Below are positions 1 to 6,293 of a DNA stretch of 7,555 bases, in pieces. The notes beneath the pieces are model-generated. The model worked only from the letters and a program-made list of their open reading frames with translations, made no database searches and was not told the DNA's origin. The stretch spans positions 1 to 7,555 of the forward strand of contig JAOZMT010000093.1 of the NCBI GenBank assembly GCA_029934175.1, in the 5' to 3' direction. The position numbers were made by a program, and so were the translations under genes. Position 1 is the stretch's first letter, and every line of letters begins with the position of its first letter. This DNA comes from Victivallales bacterium (lineage in GTDB: Bacteria; Verrucomicrobiota; Lentisphaeria; Victivallales; JAUVCU01).

Positions 1-15
1 AAACACTACAAACAA

Positions 16-45
16 ATTGCATACATCGCAATATTATTTGCATAC
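16..45. promoter_or_regulatory. Operator-like dyad plus direct repeat downstream of the response regulator gene
   Basis: ATTGC (16-20) and GCAAT (28-32) form a dyad around a 7-nt spacer, ATACATC. The 15-mer core at 17-31 recurs with a single mismatch at 6217-6231, upstream of the prenyl synthase gene. TTGCATAC also occurs as a direct repeat at 17-24 and 38-45, offset by 21 nt, about two helical turns. The site lies just past the last gene of the minus-strand operon and may belong to the control region of a gene beyond the left edge. The binding protein is unknown. AT-rich DNA makes chance matches easier, so confidence is low. Confidence 0.3.
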
Positions 46-64
46 CTTGTTTTTTAATTGTATA

Positions 65-1387
65 TCAAGTTAAGTTAAATATTTTTATTTTTGTAATTAA
101 TGTTCGTCTCGTAATACCTAATAATTCTGCAGCTTTTGTTCTATTACCATTAGTTGTATCTAATGCAGATATTATAGCCTCTTTTTCGGCTTGAGAAATT
201 GTTTTAACTATACCAATATTCGTATCATTTAATGAATTTCGTTTTGATCGTATTTGTGGTGGCAAGTGTTCAGGTAAAATAATATCTGATGATGATAATA
301 TAGTCGCCCGCTCCATTGCATTTGATAACTCTCTAATATTGCCTGGCCAATCATAATTTTGTAATATTTTTCTTGTTGAAACAGATAACCTTTGTGCTTG
401 TGATGATTTTTTTTGTAAAAACAATTTTGCAAAAGCAGGGATTTCTTCAGCCCTATCTCGTAATGGAGGCAATTCAAATGATATAACATTTAATCTATAA
501 TACAAATCTTCTCTAAAATTACCTTTTTCAACTTCTTCTAATAAGTTTTTATTTGTTGCAGTTATTAATCTAAAATCAACAGATATATCACGATCGCTTC
601 CAACTGGAGATATTGTTCCTTCTTCTAAAGCTCGTAAAAGAGATGGTTGTAAGTCTAGTGGCATATCTCCTATTTCATCAAGAAATAAAGTCGATTTATC
701 AGCCACTAAAAACTTACCTTTTCTATTTGATAATGCTCCTGTAAATGCACCTTTTTTATGCCCAAACAGTTCACTCGCTAAGAGGTCTCGTGGAATAGCT
801 GCACAATTGATGACAATTAAATCATTTTGACAGCGTGGACTAGCTTTATGAATAAAGTTTGCAAGAACTTCTTTTCCAGTTCCACTTTCTCCAGTAATAA
901 GAACTCCAGCCTCACTTTTTGCAATTTTATAGGCATCATTATATAGTTGTAAAGTCAAAGGTGATACTGTTACAATATTTTCTAATAATTCTTTTGGGAT
1001 TATGGTTGCTTTGATGTTATTATTAATATGAAGAATATCTGAAATTGCAGCAATCAATTCATCTAAATCAATGGGTTTTTGTAAATAATCTACTGCTCCT
1101 AATTTCAATGCTTCAACCGCAGTCTTAATATCTGCATAAGCTGTAATTAGTAAAAATGGAATTGTCGGATAATCTTCCTTAACAAGTTTCATAAAAGAAA
1201 TTCCATCCATATTAGGCATTCTAACATCACTAATAATCATATCAGGAATAGTTTTTTTCAAAATAACTAACGCTTCCTTTGGAGAGATAGCTTTAAGCGT
1301 CTCAAAATTTGCTTGAGTTAATGTATCAGAATATAAATTCTGTAACCGTTTTTCATCTTCTACTATTAATATTAAAGGCTTTATCAT
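65..1387 (-). CDS. NtrC-family sigma-54-dependent response regulator (REC-AAA+-Fis)
   Basis: This is a 440-residue transcriptional activator of the NtrC/AtoC class: phosphorylation of the receiver domain should license ATP-driven remodelling of sigma-54 RNA polymerase. The receiver domain (about 1-120) has acidic residues E10/D11, phospho-acceptor D54 in IISDVRMP, T82 and K104. The AAA+ domain (about 140-375) has Walker A GESGTGKE (166-173), the sigma-54 contact loop GAFTGA (213-218), Walker B LFLDEIGD (234-241) and candidate arginine fingers R292/R298. A Fis-type helix-turn-helix lies near 413-435 (NRTKAAELLGITRRTL). Length and domain order are canonical and nothing is missing. The start lies 1 nt after the stop of the preceding nuclease-like gene with no clear Shine-Dalgarno site, so translation is probably coupled. 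No sensor kinase is in the window, so the stimulus and regulon are unknown; the tight linkage to the nuclease-like array is suggestive only. Confidence 0.95.
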   Translation of the reverse strand: MIKPLILIVEDEKRLQNLYSDTLTQANFETLKAISPKEALVILKKTIPDMIISDVRMPNMDGISFMKLVKEDYPTIPFLLITAYADIKTAVEALKLGAVDYLQKPIDLDELIAAISDILHINNNIKATIIPKELLENIVTVSPLTLQLYNDAYKIAKSEAGVLITGESGTGKEVLANFIHKASPRCQNDLIVINCAAIPRDLLASELFGHKKGAFTGALSNRKGKFLVADKSTLFLDEIGDMPLDLQPSLLRALEEGTISPVGSDRDISVDFRLITATNKNLLEEVEKGNFREDLYYRLNVISFELPPLRDRAEEIPAFAKLFLQKKSSQAQRLSVSTRKILQNYDWPGNIRELSNAMERATILSSSDIILPEHLPPQIRSKRNSLNDTNIGIVKTISQAEKEAIISALDTTNGNRTKAAELLGITRRTLITKIKIFNLT

Positions 1388-1388
1388 T

Positions 1389-2045
1389 TTATTTAGATGC
1401 TTTCAATATTTCAGCATTTTTTTTGCCTTCACTAAATATCCAATTTAAAATATTCATTAATTTTTTCATTTGACCTGGCGTAGTATAATCTAATGAATTA
1501 TGTGTATAAATATTTCCTTTTAAAACTGCAAATTCCCACAGTTTACCAGTAGTTACAATGCCATAAATTGGAATGTCATCATTTTTATTTAATTTTTGTG
1601 CAGCCACCATTTCTGCCGATACTTGCGCCCAGCCATCTGTGAAATTTTCTTTTTTTGCTTCCCCAACACAAATGATAGGTTTATCATAGTCGTCATCTCC
1701 ACACTCTGAGAAAGCAAAAAGATAATCAGCTTCTCCAGTAAGCTTTATTTCTGGAGACTCCAATTTATAATGTGACCAAATAATCAATTCATTAAAAGCA
1801 GAAATTTCTGAAAGAATTGGATATATAATAGCCTCACAAATAGAATATTCACTATTAAAAACTCCTGGTTTAATGAAGTCTCTATTTAACCTTTCTAAAA
1901 AATATTCATTAATACTTATTTTTTTTTCTTGAACAAAACATTCATTTTTAAAAGACAAATTAAATTCTTTAAGAACCTTACTTCTTCTTTTAAATGATGT
2001 AAAAGTTCTCCAACCATTTGCCTTTGTTTTTTCTTCATCTAACAT
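1389..2045 (-). CDS. PD-(D/E)XK nuclease-like protein, tandem copy A
   Basis: This 218-residue soluble protein has no signal peptide or membrane segment; I do not recognise a named family. Its motif order fits a PD-(D/E)XK nuclease fold: an N-terminal helix with E66/E71, GEADYLF (104-110, metal-ligand candidate D107), a beta-strand ending in VGEAKK (E129-A130-K131), a helix with Q141 and E145 (GWAQVSAEM), then TTGKLWEFAVL (165-175). The last resembles the TNG..W.F strand of HsdR N-terminal domains. It is the third translated and last of three paralogues (copies C, B, A) and immediately precedes the response regulator. Its Shine-Dalgarno AGGA (2056-2059) overlaps the stop codon of copy B. The last ~30 residues differ from B and C, while 135 bp of the core is identical to B. 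Nuclease activity is inferred from motifs only; a non-catalytic nucleic-acid-binding role is possible. Confidence 0.75.
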   Translation of the reverse strand: MLDEEKTKANGWRTFTSFKRRSKVLKEFNLSFKNECFVQEKKISINEYFLERLNRDFIKPGVFNSEYSICEAIIYPILSEISAFNELIIWSHYKLESPEIKLTGEADYLFAFSECGDDDYDKPIICVGEAKKENFTDGWAQVSAEMVAAQKLNKNDDIPIYGIVTTGKLWEFAVLKGNIYTHNSLDYTTPGQMKKLMNILNWIFSEGKKNAEILKASK

Positions 2046-2057
2046 AACTTATTTTTC

Positions 2058-2720
2058 CTATACTTTAAGTGAATTCTTTAATATATCTGCATTTTTTTTA
2101 CCTTCACTAAACATCCAGTTTAAAATATTCAGAACTGTGTCTAAATCTTTAAGAACTGTGTAGTCTAAAGTATTATGTGTATAAATATTTCCTTTTAAAA
2201 CTGCAAATTCCCACAGTTTACCAGTAGTTACAATGCCATAAATTGGAATGTCATCATTTTTATTTAATTTTTGTGCAGCCACCATTTCTGCCGATACTTG
2301 CGCCCAACCATCTGTAAATTTATCTTTTTTTGCTTCTCCAACACAAACAATAGCCTTGTCATAATCATCATCACCTCTTTTAGATAAAGCAAAAAGATAA
2401 TCAGGCTCTCCTGTAAGCTTTACTTCTGGAGCTTCTAATTTATAATGAGACCAAATAATCAATTCATTAAAGGCAGAAACTTCTGAAAGAATTGGATATA
2501 TAATAGCCTCGCAAATAGAATATTCACTATTAAAAACTCCAGGTTTTACAAATTCTCGATTTAATCTTTCTAAAAACTCTGCACTTACTGTTACCCCCTT
2601 TTCTTTAACAAAATTTTTGTTCTCAAAATACAAATCATATTCATCAATAACTTGACTTCTTTTTTTAAATGATGCAAAAGTTCTCCAGCCATTTGCCTTT
2701 GTCTTATCTTTATTTAGCAT
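2058..2720 (-). CDS. PD-(D/E)XK nuclease-like protein, tandem copy B
   Basis: At 220 residues this is the copy with the textbook motif: GEPDYLF gives a literal P106-D107, followed 22 residues later by E129-A130-K131 (VGEAKK) and Q141/E145 (GWAQVSAEM). TTGKLWEFAVL follows at 165-175. No transmembrane or secretion signal is visible. It aligns without gaps to copy A over residues 1-190, with the same starting peptide region (KTKANGWRTF). Its C-terminus (KDLDTVLNILNWMFSEGKKN) instead matches copy C, so the gene looks mosaic. AGGAGA upstream of the ATG overlaps the TAG stop of copy C, leaving a 12-nt gap, and the same arrangement is repeated before copy A. The family relationship to restriction-type nucleases (HsdR N-terminal-like) is an inference from motif order; the substrate is unknown. 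Confidence 0.75.
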   Translation of the reverse strand: MLNKDKTKANGWRTFASFKKRSQVIDEYDLYFENKNFVKEKGVTVSAEFLERLNREFVKPGVFNSEYSICEAIIYPILSEVSAFNELIIWSHYKLEAPEVKLTGEPDYLFALSKRGDDDYDKAIVCVGEAKKDKFTDGWAQVSAEMVAAQKLNKNDDIPIYGIVTTGKLWEFAVLKGNIYTHNTLDYTVLKDLDTVLNILNWMFSEGKKNADILKNSLKV

Positions 2721-2732
2721 AATTTATTTCTC

Positions 2733-3383
2733 CTATCTCTTAAGAGATGCTTTTAATATCTCAGCATTTTTTTTACCTTCACTAAACATCCAGTTTAAAA
2801 TATTAAGAACTGTGTCCAAGTCCTTTGGAGTTGAATAATTTAATTCGTCGTATATATATTTATCTCCTTCTAATACTGCAAATTCCCACTGTTTCCCAGT
2901 AGTTACAATGCCATAAATTGGAATATCATCATTGTTATTTATTTTTTGTGCTGCAATCATTTCAGCAGAAATTTGAGCCCAGCCAATTGTGAAATTTTCT
3001 TTTTTAGCTTCTCCAACACAAATAATAGGATTATCATAATCATCATCTCCTAATTCAGAAAATCCAAAAAGATAATCAGCTTCTCCTGTCATTTTAACTT
3101 CTGGAGATTCAAGTTTAAAATGAGACCAAATAGGTAAATCATTATCTTCGGATACTTCAGCTAAAATAGGATATATAATAGCTTCACAAATAGAATATTC
3201 ACTATTAAAAACACCTCGTTTTTTAAATTTTTTTAAAATTCGTTTTTTAAAATCATTGTTAGTATATGTTTTTTCTTTAACAAATCCCTTCTCTTCAAAT
3301 TTCAAATTAAACTCTCTTAAAACCTCCCCTCGTTTTTTAAATGATGTGAAATTTCTAAATTCAATTTTTTCACTTGTTCCCAT
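2733..3383 (-). CDS. PD-(D/E)XK nuclease-like protein, tandem copy C
   Basis: At 216 residues, this is the first translated of the three paralogues and the most divergent, especially in the lysine-rich N-terminal ~57 residues, which lack the KTKANGW start shared by A and B. All predicted active-site residues are kept: GEADYLF (D103), VGEAKK (E125-K127), GWAQISAEM (Q137, E141) and TTGKQWEFAVL. A strong AAGGAGA site lies 7 nt before the ATG, directly after the hisA stop, with a 13-nt intergenic gap, so it should be co-transcribed with pyrG and hisA. Retention of the same motif set in three copies argues for selection on catalysis or metal binding rather than decay. No obvious methyltransferase, specificity subunit or helicase partner is in the window, so a conventional restriction system is not supported. 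Confidence 0.72.
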   Translation of the reverse strand: MGTSEKIEFRNFTSFKKRGEVLREFNLKFEEKGFVKEKTYTNNDFKKRILKKFKKRGVFNSEYSICEAIIYPILAEVSEDNDLPIWSHFKLESPEVKMTGEADYLFGFSELGDDDYDNPIICVGEAKKENFTIGWAQISAEMIAAQKINNNDDIPIYGIVTTGKQWEFAVLEGDKYIYDELNYSTPKDLDTVLNILNWMFSEGKKNAEILKASLKR

Positions 3384-3396
3384 AATCCAATCTCCT

Positions 3397-4152
3397 TTAC
3401 TTAAAATTTTTAATAATATCTTTATATTTTAAAGTCCCACCAAAAATATCTAATGCACTACCTATTGTAATATCGATTTTTCCATTTCCAGCTTTAAAAA
3501 CATCATCCAAATCATTAAACGAACTAACTCCACCTGCATAAGTCGCAGGAATAGGAGAATATTTTCCAAGTAATTCAACTAATTCTAATTGCACACCTCG
3601 CATTTTCCCTTCTACATCAACCCCATGAACTAAAAATTCTGCACAATACGCAGATAATTCAGTAATCGTGTCTTTATTCACTTTTACATTTGTGAATTTT
3701 TGCCAACGATCAGTTACTATCCAGAATTCATTATTTTTTTTCCTACAACTTAAATCTAAAACTAATTTATCTTTTCCTATTAAAGAAACTAGAGCTTTTA
3801 AACGATCATAATTTATTTCTCCATTAGAAAAAACAAAACTTGTAACAATTACATGACTCGCTCCAGCATCTAAAAAAACTTGAGCATTGTCTAGATTCAC
3901 TCCGCCTCCATACTGTAAACCATTAGGGTAAGCCTTTAAAGCATCTAAGGCAACTTCTTTATTCCCCTGACCTAAGGATATAATATGTCCTCCTGTTAAA
4001 TTATCAGATTTATATAATTCTGCATAGTTCGCAGATGTTTTTTCTGATTTGAAATTAGTCACAGGAAGCGAACTATCCTCTTCATTAATAGTTCCTCCAA
4101 CTATTTGAACTACGCCTCCATTATGTAAATCAATACAAGGTCTAAACTTCAT
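3397..4152 (-). CDS. hisA: Eukaryotic-type HisA, ProFAR isomerase (histidine biosynthesis)
   Basis: This 251-residue (beta/alpha)8 enzyme should isomerise ProFAR to PRFAR, the fourth step of histidine biosynthesis, in the cytoplasm. D8 in RPCIDLHNG and D133 in VLDLS are the likely catalytic acid/base pair, and phosphate-binding loops are visible as YGGGV (81-85) and YAGGVS (205-210). The C-terminal stretch with VDVEGKMRG, IDITIGSALDIFGG and the opening RPCIDLHNGGVVQIVGG match the fungal/plant HIS6 subfamily rather than classical bacterial HisA. Length is normal for that subfamily. The ATG lies inside the 3' end of pyrG (11-nt overlap, different frame) without its own Shine-Dalgarno site, so expression should depend on pyrG translation. 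No other histidine gene is nearby, so the pathway must be encoded elsewhere if complete. Confidence 0.92.
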   Translation of the reverse strand: MKFRPCIDLHNGGVVQIVGGTINEEDSSLPVTNFKSEKTSANYAELYKSDNLTGGHIISLGQGNKEVALDALKAYPNGLQYGGGVNLDNAQVFLDAGASHVIVTSFVFSNGEINYDRLKALVSLIGKDKLVLDLSCRKKNNEFWIVTDRWQKFTNVKVNKDTITELSAYCAEFLVHGVDVEGKMRGVQLELVELLGKYSPIPATYAGGVSSFNDLDDVFKAGNGKIDITIGSALDIFGGTLKYKDIIKNFK

Positions 4153-5740
4153 GAGCTGCTTTTACAAAATCTTTAAACAATGGATGAGCATGAAGTGGAG
4201 TTGATTTAAATTCTGGATGAAATTGGCATGCCACAAACCAAGGATGATCTGCAAGTTCTACAACTTCAACAAGTTTACCATCTGGTGAAAGACCTGATAT
4301 AATCAAACCATTTTTTTCTAATTTTTCAGCCCATTCTGAATTGAATTCATAACGATGTCTATGTCTTTCTTGAATATCTAAACTACTATAGGCTGTTGAA
4401 GTTTTAGTATCGGATTTAATATTGCATGGATATGCACCTAAACGCATAGTTCCTCCTTTAGCAGTAATAGTTTTTTGCTCTTCCATTAAATCAATCACTG
4501 GATATGTTGTGCTTGGATTAAATTCTGCACTGTTCGCATCTTTCATATCACAAACATTTCTTGCAAATTCAATAACTGCACATTGCATGCCTAAACATAT
4601 TCCTAAAAATGGAATTTTGTTTTCTCTTGCATATTGCACAGCATTTATTTTCCCTAAAACGCCTCTATCTCCAAAACCTCCAGGAACTAAAATACCATTA
4701 ACTCCTAATAGTAACTCTGCAACATCTTTACTCTCTAAATCTTCAGCTTCTACCATTTTTATCTTAACTTTAACTGCATTTGCAATGCCACCATGAGTCA
4801 AAGCCTCATATATACTTTTATAAGCATCTTGCAAACTAATATATTTACCAATTACGGCAATTTCAACAACATCATTATCAGGATTAATAACTGTTTTTAC
4901 CATATCCTTCCACTCTTGAATATCAATCGGTCGTTGGGGTAATTTTAATAAATCAAGAAGAAGGGTATCTAAGTTTTCTTTCATTAACTCTAATGGCACT
5001 TCATAAATTGAGTGTGGAACATCCATCTCTTCAATTACATATTGCTTTTTAATATTACAAAATAAAGATAATTTATCTCTATGTTCATCTTCTAAAGGGC
5101 GTTCACAACGACAAACTAGCATTTCTGGAATAATCCCTATTTCACGCAATAATCCAACGGATTGTTGTGAAGGTTTTGTTTTCATTTCACCAGCAGCTTT
5201 AATATAAGGAACTAGCGTTAAATGAATTGATACAGCATTTTCAAATCCTACTTCATGTCTATATTGTCTAATAGCTTCAAGAAATGGAAGTGATTCAATA
5301 TCTCCAGCCGTTCCTCCTAATTCTGTAATAACAATATCATTTTCTGGTGAGTCCATTGAAGTAATTGCATCTTTAATCTCATTTGTTATATGTGGAATAA
5401 CTTGAACTGTTCCTCCAAGATATCCACCTTGTCGTTCTTTAGAAATAACATTACTATAAATTCTACCTGTTGTAAAATTACTTCCTTGCTTACATTGAAT
5501 ATCTGCAAATCGTTCATAATGTCCTAAATCTAAATCTGTTTCAGCTCCATCTTCAGTAACATAAACTTCGCCATGCTGAAAAGGAGACATTGTCCCTGGA
5601 TCAACATTTAAATATGGATCTAATTTTTGCATTTGAACTTTATAACCTCTTTGTTTTAAAAGCATTGCAATTGAAGCTGCTGTTATTCCTTTTCCTAAAG
5701 AAGATACAACTCCTCCTGTAATAAAAATATGTTTTGTCAT
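4142..5740 (-). CDS. pyrG: CTP synthase (glutamine-hydrolysing)
   Basis: This 532-residue enzyme converts UTP to CTP using ATP and glutamine-derived ammonia, the last de novo step of CTP synthesis. The N-terminal synthetase domain begins MTKHIFITGGVVSSLGKG with its P-loop-like GGVVSSLGKG, followed by EDGAETDLDLGHYERF (metal/nucleotide site). The C-terminal class I glutaminase domain has PGGFGDRG, nucleophile C382 in FLGICLGMQ, and H508/E510 in QFHPEF, completing the triad. Length is close to the usual ~535-545. I chose the ATG at 5740 because family homology begins exactly there and AGGA lies 8 nt upstream. An in-frame ATG at 5803 would add 21 unrelated residues and would overlap the predicted promoter. 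It is the first gene of the operon and overlaps hisA by 11 nt. Confidence 0.97.
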   Translation of the reverse strand: MTKHIFITGGVVSSLGKGITAASIAMLLKQRGYKVQMQKLDPYLNVDPGTMSPFQHGEVYVTEDGAETDLDLGHYERFADIQCKQGSNFTTGRIYSNVISKERQGGYLGGTVQVIPHITNEIKDAITSMDSPENDIVITELGGTAGDIESLPFLEAIRQYRHEVGFENAVSIHLTLVPYIKAAGEMKTKPSQQSVGLLREIGIIPEMLVCRCERPLEDEHRDKLSLFCNIKKQYVIEEMDVPHSIYEVPLELMKENLDTLLLDLLKLPQRPIDIQEWKDMVKTVINPDNDVVEIAVIGKYISLQDAYKSIYEALTHGGIANAVKVKIKMVEAEDLESKDVAELLLGVNGILVPGGFGDRGVLGKINAVQYARENKIPFLGICLGMQCAVIEFARNVCDMKDANSAEFNPSTTYPVIDLMEEQKTITAKGGTMRLGAYPCNIKSDTKTSTAYSSLDIQERHRHRYEFNSEWAEKLEKNGLIISGLSPDGKLVEVVELADHPWFVACQFHPEFKSTPLHAHPLFKDFVKAAHEV

Positions 5741-5746
5741 AATTAT

Positions 5747-5752
5747 TTTCCT
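5747..5752 (-). promoter_or_regulatory. pyrG Shine-Dalgarno site that fixes the start
   Basis: On the minus strand CAGGAAAATAATT precedes ATG at 5740. The AGGA core (5749-5752) sits 8 nt from the start codon. This spacing supports the 532-residue PyrG rather than the longer in-frame reading from 5803. Confidence 0.7.
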
Positions 5753-5794
5753 GTTTTTTATTTTAGGTATAAACCTTTTATTTATTAAATAATG

Positions 5795-5823
5795 AATATA
5801 CAACTAGAAAGATTATTTTTCAA
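5795..5823 (-). promoter_or_regulatory. Predicted sigma-70-type promoter of the pyrG-hisA-nuclease-regulator operon
   Basis: Reading the minus strand, TTGAAA (5818-5823) is separated by exactly 17 bp from TATATT (5795-5800), each one base off consensus. Transcription would start near 5788, giving a leader of about 48 nt before the pyrG ATG. A small AGGT/ACCT dyad (5765-5776) lies in that leader. I see no G-run at the start of the kind used in Bacillus pyrG CTP-dependent attenuation. AT richness raises the chance of false promoter matches. Confidence 0.55.
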
Positions 5824-5884
5824 ATATTAAAGCAAAAAAAAAGCGTTTAATAAATATGTAAATAGGACATTCATAAAAAACACT

Positions 5885-5907
5885 AAAAACTAAATACTAA
5901 CATTTAG
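5885..5907 (-). terminator. Possible weak AT-rich terminator facing pyrG
   Basis: On the minus strand CTAAAT and ATTTAG form a 6-bp stem with a 6-nt loop (5890-5907), followed directly by five T residues (plus-strand A at 5885-5889) and further T-rich sequence. It would stop leftward transcripts arriving from upstream, insulating the pyrG promoter. The stem is short and AT-rich, so this may be incidental. Confidence 0.2.
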
Positions 5908-5949
5908 GGATTTCTTTTTTTAATAAACAATAAAAGAGGTTTCAATATA

Positions 5950-6162
5950 GGCTAGTTTCAACAAGGTCTTTACACTTTGAGCTAGAAAAGTCAAAAAAAC
6001 CGTCGGAGTTCCGCTTTCAGGGGCTGTCGATTTAAGCGTAGCGCCGTCCGTCTCGGCGGCATAATGCTTAGATACTGAGAAGAATACATTGCTTATTTGG
6101 GAACAAAAGCTTAAATTACATAACTCCCATTATGTTAAGCTTAACATAATGGGAGTTATGTA
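5950..6162 (+). ncRNA. Candidate structured RNA in a GC-rich island (family not recognised)
   Basis: Within AT-rich DNA, 6001-6060 has 39 G/C of 60. Three hairpins can be drawn. The first pairs 5952-5961 with 5976-5985 (CTAG closing stem, one mismatch). The second pairs 6003-6012 with 6020-6030 (stem AGTTCC/GGGGCT closed by TCG/CGA, loop 6013-6019). The third pairs 6031-6037 with 6066-6072 and inner CGCCG (6042-6046) with CGGCG (6054-6058). The non-Watson-Crick pairs in them are G-T on the plus strand, so a plus-strand transcript folds better than its complement. The block ends at the 46-nt palindrome (6117-6162), which could form a final long hairpin, though no T tract follows. It does not match what I know of tmRNA, 6S, SRP RNA or RNase P RNA. 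It could be a standalone small RNA, a leader of the prenyl synthase mRNA, or a dispersed repeat. No clear promoter was found. Confidence 0.35.
6117..6162. repeat. Perfect 46-bp palindrome
   Basis: Two 23-nt arms are exactly complementary with no spacer, centred between 6139 and 6140 on TTAAGCTTAA; each arm contains the CTCCC/GGGAG core. Symmetry breaks at 6116/6163. It lies between divergent genes, so it is not a simple convergent terminator, and no T tract follows on either side. It could extrude as a cruciform, form a very stable RNA hairpin, or be the remnant of a small mobile element. Confidence 0.9.
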
Positions 6163-6214
6163 TCAATATCAATGAATGAAATATTAAAAATTTTCAAATG
6201 TTTTATTTATTTTA

Positions 6215-6233
6215 ATTTGCATAAATCGCAAAT
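6215..6233. promoter_or_regulatory. Operator-like dyad upstream of the prenyl synthase gene
   Basis: ATTTGC (6215-6220) and GCAAAT (6228-6233) are inverted around ATAAATC. The core differs by one base from the motif at 17-31, and the flanking pair changes in a symmetry-preserving way (T...A here, A...T there). It lies about 60 bp before the ATG at 6294. TTGCAT (6217-6222) could also serve as a -35 element with TATTTT (6239-6244) 16 bp downstream, which would place the dyad over the promoter. Both readings are tentative. Confidence 0.3.
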
Positions 6234-6293
6234 AATGGTATTTTAAACTCTTCTCAATATATTCAAAATTTAAAAATAACAATGGTATAAAAA

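Noticed and set aside
1..64. A sigma-54 (-24/-12) promoter near the left edge
   Set aside because: GG and GC elements with the required 10-bp spacing are not present on either strand.
229..489. An 86-codon minus-strand frame inside the response regulator gene
   Set aside because: It is an out-of-frame shadow of a gene whose domains are all intact.
1389..3383. A complete type I or type III restriction-modification system
   Set aside because: The nuclease-like genes stand alone; no methyltransferase, helicase or specificity subunit is in the window.
4422..4796. A 124-codon plus-strand frame antisense to pyrG
   Set aside because: It is the complement of conserved CTP synthase sequence, with no ribosome site or recognisable family.
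5741..5803. A 21-residue N-terminal extension of PyrG from an ATG at 5803
   Set aside because: Family homology starts at MTKHIFITGG, a Shine-Dalgarno site lies just before 5740, and the extension would overlap the predicted promoter's -10 element.
5991..6062. A 23-codon arginine-rich minus-strand reading frame beginning MPPRRTALR in the GC-rich block
   Set aside because: It has no Shine-Dalgarno site, is very short and its composition reflects the local GC richness; the RNA-fold explanation is preferred.
5920..6129. A 69-codon minus-strand open frame through the GC-rich block
   Set aside because: It contains no ATG start and begins inside the palindrome; its openness is probably a side effect of high GC in part of it.
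5950..6165. tmRNA, 6S RNA, SRP RNA, RNase P RNA or an rRNA fragment
   Set aside because: I found no T-loop with CCA end, tag frame, SRP core or RNase P core; the GGGGCTG string alone is not enough for tmRNA.
6282..6290. A mini-ORF (ATG GTA TAA) just before the prenyl synthase start
   Set aside because: Two codons in AT-rich DNA without a ribosome site are expected by chance.
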